From Macrosoma leucophasiata (Eukaryota; Arthropoda; Insecta; Lepidoptera; Hedylidae), in contig JAWQUS010000016.1 of NCBI GenBank assembly GCA_036365455.1, forward strand, positions 18,375,001 to 18,439,000: a DNA stretch of 64,000 nt, in the 5' to 3' direction. Below are positions 12,101 to 24,100 of the stretch, piece by piece. The notes under the pieces were generated by a model. That model had not been told where the DNA came from. It saw only the letters and a program-made list of their open reading frames with translations, and ran no database searches. Both the position numbers and the translations under genes were made by a program. Position 1 is the stretch's first letter. Each line of letters opens with the position of its first letter.

Positions 12101-15100
12101 CGGTGCGGTGCAAAAGGGGATGCCGCGTTGAGGCTTGGATGCCGTGGTCACCTTGTCCTAACACCTGTGGTACGTACTGATCACAGATAGTTAAATAATA
12201 TGACATGTGTATGTGGGTCTGATACATTGTGCCAACAGTGACGAATCTTACTTTTTATTTATTGTTATAAGCCTGTAAAGAGTAGGGTCAAATGCCTTGT
12301 CCCTCAAATTAAAAAAAGTTCAAAGGCAAGTACCTACTCTAGGTATGAAGTCTGGATCACACAATATTAACACTATACACTACTATTAAGATAACACATA
12401 CCGAGATGAAATAAAAGTTGAATGAAGATAATTGGTTTCTAAAATGATTCCACTGCTACGATCCGTAGAAAATTCGTAGCTACTACACCACTTCTACATA
12501 ATTATGTAGTGATCATTAACTATCAATTTAATACGTAACTTCAGTAAAGTATTTATCCAAATTTAATTCCAGTCTTAAATAAATATGCTACGACCCAACC
12601 CATCCTCTATAACAAATTACCGGCCTATTTCTATTCTTCCTTTCCTTTAGAATTGATTGGAATAACCTACCGCGAGTTAATTTTGAAGGTGTTCCTTTAC
12701 CGTTTAGCGACCAAGTGAAAAATTTAGGCATAATAATGGATAAGCACCTCTCATGGAGGCCTCAACTTTCTGGCGTAAGCAGGAAAGTGTTTGCCGCGAT
12801 TGGTTCTTTAAGAAGACTGCGTAACTTCTTACCCATACCAACTAAAATTGCTCTGTCACAATCGTTGTTGCTCCCTAATTTAGACTACGCCGACATATGT
12901 TATCTCGATTTGACCCAGGAGCAATTCAACAAACTTGAGCGCCTTCAGAATTTATGTATACGATTCATATTTGGTCTGCGCAAGTATGATCATGTCTCCG
13001 AATATAGAAAACGTCTCAAGTGGCTCCCAATCCAATTTCGCCGGAATACACACATTCTCTCTCTTTTATACTGCGTGCTGTTTAACCCGAATACACCGCA
13101 ATACCTTAAAAATAATTTTAGTTATGCATGTGATGCGCACTGTCTAGCGTTACGTTCATCAAAAAATCTTCTTTTAAGCACCCCTGTTCACACATCTTCT
13201 TTCTTTTCATAATCCTTCTCATTAGAAGCAGCTCGCTTGTGGAATTCTTTGCCTGTATCAATTAGACAGGCACAAACTATTCAAAATTTTAAAAAACTGG
13301 TTAAAGAACACTATCTTTCTCTCTAAATATGTCTTTTACCTCTTATATTCATTTTCTCCTTCCCTTCATAGATTTGTTAACTTCCTTTTTCGTTTTCCCT
13401 TCAACCCATCGCTGTCGCTGCACCGTGCTCTGGATAGTCTCTCAAATTAGTTATATGTAATGTTTTCTTTGTTCTTGTACACCCTACTATTTCTTTCTTT
13501 CTATTTGTTTTCCTTATTTATTTAGGTTGTCCGGAAGAAATTGCTCTTTTAGCAATAAGACCGCCATTTGTACTGTGCTTCTTTTGTCTTACTACTATGT
13601 ATTTTACTTGGTGTACAATATAGACGAGGCACGAGAGGTTTGTCTGAACCGGGATGTCTGGCGCTCTACACTCTCTGCCTACCCCGTTAGGGACCTGGCG
13701 TGAAGATACATACATACATACATACAATATAGAGTAATGTTGTTGTTGCTGTTGCTATTGAGATTACACTATATCATAGATGAGAAGAATTATTTCGTTG
13801 AATGTCTTTCTATTAAAAAAACTAGCCGTTTATAAGTAGCTTCATGCCTGTAATCCCCGAAGGGGTAGCCAGGCGGCGAACCTTACTCCGGGGTACTGGG
13901 AAACTTCCAGAAAATGGAAAAATCCCAAGAGAAGCAGAGATAAAGGATTTTAAACCGTTATCTCTGATAGTCCCCGACCCGGGAATCGAACCCAGGACCT
14001 CCAGCGCAATAGTAGTGGTAAGTACTTTTTATAAAGATACTAAAGTAGTGTCTGATTTAAATACAAGCATTTGCAACAGAGCCCGGCAAGCAAGTCCGCG
14101 TGCGCTCGGTCCACGGCGGCCCCAACTGCGGCCCGCTGCAGGAGTCTCGCGACTGTCCCGTGGCGCGGTCGTGTCGCGCCCGTGACGTGCGCTGGGTAAC
14201 CGGCGACTGGAACACGTGTCGTCTTCCACCCGGACAACACTGCGGCATCGGTTATCGGCTACGGAGTGAGTATACTACGTTATGCTCAAGGCAGCTCTTG
14301 TTGGCCATTATACCATGAGTAGTATAGCGGCCTTTGGTCACGGAAATGACGATGGTGTGACACTAATTGCACTGCAGAAATCCAGCGATTGCTCCGTGGC
14401 GCGCTCGTAACACGCCTGCTTTTGCCCGGGATATTCTACATTATAATGATAATAAGCATATGATTCAAATAAAGGAAAAATGAATACCACGAAAAGCAAA
14501 TGAGCTAATTGCACTGCTGCAAACCAAGAAATGAACTACATACCAATCGATGGTATTAAAATGGCATGCCTGCAGTTTCCTATCGGCTACAATTTTAGAA
14601 ACTGGCGAGTGGACAGACCTACGATTGAACAGTACGTTTTAAATTTGTCAGAACAAAGCTTATTATCAAACAGAAGGAAATCATTTTAATAAGTGAATGC
14701 AATGTCACTCAACGTAACTAACGAAATAATTAATATTTTGTCAGGTATATGGTGTGGATCGGATTCTCACCGTGTGGAGGCCGGCGCGTGCGCAGGTGAC
14801 CGAGTGCCTCCCGCCATTGCTTCTTGTTCTGTGGTCTGTCAGGGATACGACCTCTATTCCTGCGACCAGGTGTGCAGCGACCCTCTCAAGTGAGTGTCAT
14901 TATGAACCTTCACAAGTTTAACTTAGAAGTTACACATACGGTACCGGCCGGAATCTCACACCTTTCTGCCTGGAGACGATCTTTTGCCGAAATATTACTA
15001 TGTAGAAGCGAACACTGCAAGCGAATATGTGCCCTCTGCTGTCGTTTTACTTTGCTCACCAGAAAAACGAAGCGGACAACTGTCTTTTGGTTGACATTGA

Positions 15101-18100
15101 TTATGAGAGTCCACAATCATATAAATATGGATGTACATATTTTTTACTGTTTTTTTTTTCAGATACTTGGACGCATCTAACCCTGACATCCCGTCATGTG
15201 TGTGTAAGAATGTATCTTTGGAGCTGCTTCCTGCCGATTCCGACTGTATTCTGCCACCTGGGTGAGTCGTTATACACAAACGATTTTTTATGTTATTATA
15301 CACAAAAACCTGAGGTCAAAATGCATATGCATTGCCAAAAGTTGCTACCAACTGGAACATGATAGTGCTAAATAATACTATTTGGATACAAATAGATAAG
15401 GTAATGTGATGGTGCTCTTGACCTCAGTTGCTTCTCAAACGCCCGGGGTTAAAACTAGTAGATAGTAAATCCGAGGCCTAAGACAGATGCTTGCGGTAAG
15501 TCCGGTAATCCAGGCCCGCAGGGGGAGCCCACTAACCTGGGCCCCGACTGGCAAACGCCACCTCGACTATATCTTCAGTCCTGCGCTTTGGTTATACCCG
15601 GTCGGCCCGGTTCATGCGTGCAAGCTTCAAAGCAAGGAACGAATCTGAGGAGTTACCTCGCCTACAATCTACGCCTACAGCATTGAATTCCGTATTATCA
15701 AGAAATGAATGTCAATGGTGCTTGTTAATTTCAGAATGGAGTGCGGTGAAGGCAGGTCGCTGAGAGCTGCTCGCTGTATGGTCGGTGGACGGGACGTACC
15801 GATGGATGTTTGCAAGAAATTCCATCCTCTTACTGGTAAGGCAAATCTAAGGTTGAGTGTAAAGTTTCTCAAATCACATTATTCATAAGGTCTTTCGTAT
15901 AAAAATGCATGGAAATGTAACTCTCCTACAATTATCACTTCGGTTTAGGTTACATTTAAACATTTTCAACATAGATAAGGTCACAATATCGCCGAGCGGC
16001 ATGGAAATGTCTACTAGGCTGACGCGCTGCGATATTACCCCTGCCCACGGTGTGTCTTATTACATGTTTTTTTTGTTCCAATTCCACATCTTAAGACACA
16101 ATAGTACTACGCGACGATGGGCCCATATCATGGCGTCTTATTGCACAGATGAATAAACGAGACAAATATAATAGCGATTCAGATTAGGTTAACGATAAAA
16201 CATGTTTACAGGTCCGCGACGAGTCCGCGAGGCATCAACAGACGGACTGTCATACGACGCGCAGTTCGCGGCGCTAGTGCGCGGCGCATGCAGCGTTCGG
16301 TGCGCGCGCGACTGCGCAGTGGGCCCCTGGGCCGCCTGGGGCCCGTGCGCCGCCGAGCCCGGCTCTAGGGCCGCATTCCGCTTTCGTACCAGGTATAACT
16401 AAGTACAGATTCCGATAGTGATTTTTTATTTCATGAAGTGGCAAACAAGCGTGCGGTTCACAATGATGGTACCTATGAACAACGAAGACAAAATACAGAT
16501 ATGTTGTCACCATTGACACTGTTTACTTGAGATACTGCTTTGAGCATCATTTTATTTACCATGTAACCGATATACGATAGTGCTACACTGCCTGAATTTA
16601 AGTAGTGCACTTTACTTGCGTTGGTGTAACCGCGCCTTGAATTATACGACTATTAATCGTACAATTATTGAAATGAATCAGGGAGGTGATAGAAGAAGGC
16701 TCTGGCGGCGGGCGCGAGTGCGGCGCGACGCTGCAGCGCGCCACGTGCGCGGTGCCCGAGCCGCGCTGGCTGCTCGCCGACTGGTCGGTGTGCGCGCCGC
16801 CCCGCGCGCTGTGTGGACGCGCCATTATCAACCGGACTGTCGCGTAAATATTACAAACAAGTTTTTGCCCCCGACTTCGTTTACGTTAGTTTTAATCATT
16901 ACAAATTGTAGCCTATACGTTATTCTAATGTATAACCTATATTACTGTAAAGTGTCATCCAAATCCGTCCAGTAGGATTTTCGTGAAAGAGTAGGTCACA
17001 AACATTCATCTATCCGACTATACTCACAAACTTATAATATTAAACTTATATTATTAGAGTAAATTACTAAGTCATTTTCAGCTATTAAAATCGTATAAGT
17101 TACCTTCAATTAACTGTCGTAAGTATATTTCAAAAACAAGAATGTGATAGTAGCCAAAGAGTATGCAAATACTACATATGGTGACATATTGTAATCATGT
17201 ATACAAAAATTACATAAAATAAATATTTCCGTCCAAAAAATAACGGCTCAAGTAGTAGCTTTTTTGAGTATTTTTCCATGATTGTACGTATTGTTTTTTT
17301 CTAACTTTTAATATAGTGCACAAGGTGCGGACCTAACGTGGAACTTGTCCTTTATGTTAATTTTGTGATGTAAGCGTAAAACAGATAGAGAGAGCATGTG
17401 GTAAAACTATGATATGATTTCAAGACATAAATGTAGGATGTCGTATGTATTTTGAGATCAACCACTACATAAGAAATAGGATTACAACGAAATACAGAAA
17501 ACATATCGTTTTTTTATCTATATATCTGCATCACAACAAACTGTCTACAAACATTTCTTGATGTACAGTTGCGTGGACGCGGACGGCAACACGCTAGAGG
17601 ACGCGGTGTGCGAGGCGTCGGGGGCGGGGCCCGCGCCCACCCGCGAGGCCACGTGCCGCGCGCCCTGCCCCGCCGACTGCGTCGTCAGCGCCTGGTCCGA
17701 CTGGAGCCCTTGCGAACAGGTACTATTAGCTTATCTTGTGAGGGTCAGTACCCTAGTGTGTGCGTGTTTTTTTAAGGCAAAGCATATATACCTGACGGAA
17801 AAGTGTGTAGCGTCACCTTATTACGCGTTATAATATAAGCATCCGGACGGCGCCACAAGCTTAGCTTAGCGTTGCGTCGTCAGTTCTCCCATAACCTTAG
17901 AGCCGCGCATACGCACCTCAACCCGCCTAAAGTAACCGCAAATATGTAACAGTGTAAATTCCAGGTCATTTCCATCCTCTACAACCTGAACACGCAGACC
18001 CTTCTATATTGGCACACACTCAAATACCGCCAAAAGTGTTACCGTCGCCTATGAACATTTGCGTCACCAGGAGAGTTGCCCACGCGCCGCTAACTCTGAA

Positions 18101-21100
18101 GGACTCTTGTGATACCAGTTTTGAAGAACCCCATATTGTAGTGCCGGAGGAACACCTCAGAGAGAAGTTTGTTCCACAATTTGCACGTTCTGGACGAGGA
18201 GAAGCAGGGCAGATTGTCATATCTCAGCAATGAACTTTCTTAGCGCATGTTGAATACCAACCTTTACTGTAGAGTTCTAGTGTTGCCTCTCTTCCGCCTT
18301 CCTTATACAATATAATTTAAATAATTCTATTTCGGACAGCGAGAATCGAACTGAGAACGCGTAACTACGTCTGTAGTCTGCAACGAACAACTAACTACGC
18401 GTCTCTTTGGAAATACTAGATGAACGTACAAACGCACATTACTTTATTGTAATGTTATTATAACAGACGAAATGGGGCGGGCGTCGTGACCGCACTCGCG
18501 TGGTGCTCCGGCCGGCAGAGGAGGGGGGCGCCCCCTGCCCGCACCTGGTGGGCGCCGAGCCCTGCGCGCCCCACACCTTCGCCTGGCACGTAGCGCCCTG
18601 GGACGACTGTCAGCCGCTCGGTAAGAACGTTCTTTAGTCTGTAGCGCTGTCCGTCTGCCGCGGCTTATTCTCCTTACTCTCCGACCCGGAGCAAGATACG
18701 ACCGGATATATGACGGTAAGTATATTAGATACAAAGTTGTACACAGATTCCTAGGCAGTGCTTGGAGACACACCATAATTCTACCCGTCACCAGTTTTAG
18801 GTTCCTTATAGCAGAATGACAAAAGCACGATATCGTATAGACGTAAATTACATAAAATAATTAAGTATGTCGACTATCATAATTAATTTATGAGTAATAA
18901 ACTGAAAATGAAATGTGGCTGTGTTGTGACGAATTCGCAATATCGTGTACTGTATAAAATAAGCCTGCTGTTTCTTTATTAGTTAGTCCCTCATTAAAAT
19001 TGCAGTAAACAAGTCGTGGTTTTCTTTAAAATCTGAACACAGCTAAAATTGAACCTTAACACCGCAACAGGCTGATATCTCAAAAATCACCTTCCATAGG
19101 TATACTTATGTACTTGGATTCTGTTTTCTTAGGTGGATCACCCTGCGGTGAAGGCACCAAAAAACGTGCAGTACGGTGCCTACGAAGCGATGGAGTATTT
19201 GTCAATGATACCTTCTGCCCTGTAAGTATAACATTTTCATTGCCTCATTTATCACATATTTGAAAACAAAAAGCGATAAGCTCGCTACAAGTAACGTTTT
19301 TACGACACCTAACTAAGTAATCTGATTTGTTATCCTTAGAATGCGACAGCCTCTGAAGCTCGAGAATCGTGGTGCTACGTCCCCTGTGGAGTGGACTGCG
19401 AGCTGGGCGAGTGGGGACCCTGGGACACGTCCGCTTGCTCCTGTGGGGACGCCTCGACCGCTAGACATATGCGCCGTACCAGGTCAATGTGATTTTTATA
19501 ATAATATGCTCGCGACTTCGCCCGCGTGAGAATTTATGATTGTTCAGTATCTACCCGAACGAAGTCGTGGGCGCAGCTAGTATAAAAGTACCCTAAGTTA
19601 CGCCTTATTACATCAGCTATGTACCAGTGAAAGTCTTGTCAAAATCGATCCAGCCGTTCTTAAGATTAGCCCCGCCAAACAGACAGACAGACAGACAAAA
19701 ATTGTAAAATTTCCGGCACAGAGGCATAACACCTTCGGCCTCAGGAGTGGTAACGCATCTACATTTTGACCTTGGTCTTTGTGCGGGTGTCTATAGGCTG
19801 CAGTCATCACTCAACATCAATGTGAACTGCATGCTTGTTTGCCACTTCCATTACATAAAAAAACCCTAAAAATGCAGTGAATCATAAAGATGTGGTGTGA
19901 TGCATTAAGCAGGCAACACCTGACGGCGGCGGTGTGGCCGGGCCGCGCCTGCCCGCCGACGGAGCAGCGCGCGCCCTGCCCGCGCGAGCCCTGCATGCGG
20001 CTCGTCGCCAGGCCGCAGCTGGGCTGCCACATTCAGGTACTTCGACGCAAATAAAGGAGTGCTGAGGGAGGCTGGATAAAAGATAACAACGGTCTGTAAG
20101 ACCTCTAGATACAATTAGTAACTTTTGTGTTAATCCTGAACGCTACGCAAGACGTTTGCGAAATAGATAGAGTAGGAGGTAGCTGCACATAAGAATTGAC
20201 AACATTTCATATTTTTAACCTACATGTTTTATTACATTATTCAAAAGTAAATCCAAAACGAGGGCACCGGTGTTTAACCATTTTTCGAAATTTTGTACTT
20301 TTCATTCATAATTTCTACTTTGAAAGTTAGTGTATTCTAAAAAGACGTATGCGCCATTAGACGTCACACATATGGTGGAATGGCGATAGAAACATTGCCT
20401 TGTGCCGTGACCCTTTAAAAAAAATTGTAGATGTCACTGTCTTGTCGTTGTCAGCTTGTCAAACTCGATGTAGGGCTGTGATCTTGTTATTTTAAAATAT
20501 CAGTACCAGTGTTCGATATATCGAAAAAAATATCGATCAATATAATTTAAAAAATCTTTGACCCTGCGTGTCGTCGATTAATCTCTTCCTTGATCCAACT
20601 ACAAATAAAAAATATCAATATTGTATCAACAGCCTGAGGGCTAAGTCGTTGTTTAAAACTTTAAAACTTGTTTTTATTTTAATAAATAAGTTCGTAGCAG
20701 CTTTTCATAGACTTCGTAGTAGGGATGGCGATTCTTTCTGAAATAAATCAATATTCGAATCGAAGTGTCCAAAATCCACCCACGATTAAATCGACATTGA
20801 AAAAATCGGTCTTCGATTATCTCGATCTATTTTTGATTTGGGATAGGTATGTAATACTAAATTTCAAGGAAAACAAACGACCAAAAAAAAGCAACTCAAC
20901 AGTGTTCAATGCTGGTATAATGCTTCCTATACTCACGTTTAAACGTTAAATCTTATTATCTGTATGTTTCCTATGTCCATATGTGAATTAACCAAAAAAG
21001 ATCGATCTTCGATTTTCCATACTATACTATACTATGTATACTATGTATATGTATCGATTCACTAGATCAATCCAGTACTGTGGATCGATTTAAATAATTT

Positions 21101-24100
21101 ATTATAATTATTTAAATAAGAATCGATTTTTTGGTTCCTAAGGATCGCTTTTCCGATTAATCGATCTCAGGTCTCGGATCACCATCCCTACTTCCTAGTT
21201 TTATACTTTGACATTGACGTATCCGTATCAATTTGACACATCTTGCCACAGAGTATGTAAGAATAATGTTTTCATCTAAAGATAAGCAATGGTAACTACT
21301 TCATTCCACCATATAAGTGACGTCATCACATGTTTTTCTGTTTTATAAAGAAACGGTATTTTTCTTTTAGGGTCGTGTCAAATTTGAAATGTTGTCAATT
21401 TTCAAACTGCTGTCACACAAATGCCACCTCATTCTGCCCGAGACCACGGAAACTGAAAAGCGACCGAAACGTCGAGTTCGATTTTAAATAATCATTTTAG
21501 TTTAATATAAGCGAGATAAATCCGAAAACTAGTTTTATATCAATGAGTGTAGCTCGCGAAAACCTAAGAACATACTATGCTGGACAAACTTATTTTTACA
21601 CAGCGAAATTCGTCTTCGGCACCCGTCTACGGGAATAGACCGCAGACGGCCGGTAGTGTGAGACTCATACTCACCAAAACCCGCGGTGTTCCGATTCGTT
21701 CGCGATCAGTAGTGTGGTCACGGGAACGTTTACGCACACATCCGCGAAATCTAAATGCACTTGCCTTTAACTTTGCCAACGCTAGCCCTAGTTGTTTATC
21801 CAGGAGTTTAGTACAAAATCATTCACGGCGATTCTAACTAGCTATGAAAGACCTTTAATTTTTCCCTTATTAAAGTCTGCCCTCAGATGAATCAAAGTCC
21901 TCCTCCCTTCCCAGATAGTCCATATCCAAATTTTTAAATCCAAAATTGGTTGAGCACTGTTTGCCCAATATGTAGATTGGGATATTATCATTGGTCCCAA
22001 AAGTCGGGCCAACGTAGTTGACCGTTCAGTTTTGAAAAGATCGGTTTTTAAAAGAATCCGCCCCATTTGTTGATACGAAAAGGTACAGTCAGGGAACTCC
22101 GCTTATCCGAAATTATTCTTTAAAATGTGTATTCTCTATATTCATCCATGAAGAAAGATGCTAGTCTGTACGTTTTGTAAATAATTCCAGACGTCATCCG
22201 GCGAGGAAGCGGACGGCACCGCCTGTGGGTTCGGTGTGCGCGTGTCTCATGCGCGATGCGAGCTCACCAGCGTGAGCGACGAGCCTGTTTCCGACATGTT
22301 CCTCGAGCCCTGGCGCTGCGCCACAGCCCTGCCCGGACGGATCGTCACACCACCTTTGGACCAACAAGTGAGACGAAGATTTGTAAACATTAAAGGAGAT
22401 GTTGCGAGCTCGGCACTGGTTCGTACACCACCTCAAAATATGGGTAAATTAAAGAAGAATGCGATAAAAATACAATTAATTTATCCTACTACTATTATAA
22501 AGGCGAAAGTTTGTAAGTATGGATGTATGGATGTTTGTTACTCTTTCACGTAAAAACTACTGAATGGATTTGAATGAAACTTTACCACAATATAGCTTAT
22601 ACATCAGAATAACACATAGGCTATAGCTTATACATCAGAATAACACATAGGCTACAATTTTTGAGGTTTTTAATGTGAGGTCGTAGAAAAAACACATTTT
22701 TTGCGCTAACATTGCAAACGCTGACTGAATCCTACAAGATAGATCAAAACAATTTACTACAGTATTGTACAACTTAAAAAGGTCTACAAAAAATTCCGTG
22801 ATGGTATATGTTTATCTCTTAGGAATAACCCACAATAACCATTTTTTATCCTTTACTTTGTACGAGAAATAATGGCTTATTTACGAAGCGATTTTAAGCA
22901 ATACAGTATTAATCCTTATCCAATTAAGTATCTTAAATACATTGTGCATTTAATAAAGATCAATATGGCTTTTTACAGCATGTAAATTAAATAAATATTT
23001 TCGAAGATATCACAGATTTAAAATGCAGAGTCATAGCAATTTCGGCGATAAATACCGTTTCGGTGATAAATACCGGCAGCGGCGCCAGGCGAACGGGGCG
23101 TGGGGGGAGCGGGGTAGGTGCGGTGGGGAAGAAGTGGCTCATCGCTGAGTGCGCGACCCGAACGCGGGCAGATGCGTGAGGGCAGACATCGTTGACGGTT
23201 GTGTCCGTTTTGCGAATTTTCAAGGCACTAGCGATTTGATAAAAACGTATGGTCGCCTACTTTAAGTAAGGTTAGCCTAGACGGGACGAACCTGAAGTCC
23301 ACGCGAACGAAGTCGCGGGCAAAAGCTAGTTCAAGAATATATTTTAGAGTTACAACCACATTTAATCAAACGATTTTATAATTTTCAACCATGTTCAACA
23401 TGGCGGCAATACAGCCTACGCTTGGGATAGTACCCATGTAGATAAAACAAAACTAATGCTATCTCTATCTTACTAGTGAATTACATATTAACAGAACCTT
23501 GTATCGAATCGATCAATATAAAGAAGTTCCGATGAATTTCTTTAAATTGGAAATCGATTAGTATAGATTATTAGTGGTATTTGTCAAAATGACATTGCCC
23601 GCCATATTCACCATGTTGGTTTTGAGTTGCTATTCTAACTGCAAATAATGTTTTGTAACTGCAAACAAAGCTAAATAAGTGAAAATATGCAGTAAAAAAC
23701 TTTTTTACATTGATTTTGCCTGTTAATGATATTGGGTACAATACATGGCCGGGGTCCGTACATTTTTGCAACATCTCCTTTGTTGACCTACTTATTACAA
23801 CCAACTCATTTTAAATGGCACGCGCAGTGAGCTGACCTGCGTGAGCGACTAGAACTCCTCCGATGTATTCTTCGAACCCTGACGATGTCCCGGATATAAC
23901 GTTACGTCACCGTTGAATGGTCGCCAAGAGGTGGCAAGAATTTAGCCAAGACAAATCTCTGCCATACATATTAGATCCTGCCCCCATCTCCACTACATCC
24001 GATCTACCCTCTCCCTTCCCGAGAGCCAAACTGTTCTCCTCCAAATTGTCAACCGGCGATGCCCTTGAGTAACTTATTATAATTTATGCACTCGTATAAA

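Larger units (their letters stand above)
20120..21575 (+). mobile_element. Penelope-like element 3' remnant, split by a DNA transposon
   Basis: 20126-20193 encodes NPERYARRLRNR, and 21401-21575 continues with GCCCGAGACCACGG, CGACCGAAACGTCGAG and TGTAGCTCGCGAAAACC. Both parts match the antisense copy at 26230-26744, where they are contiguous, proving the 1.2-kb sequence between them is an insertion. Confidence 0.75.
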
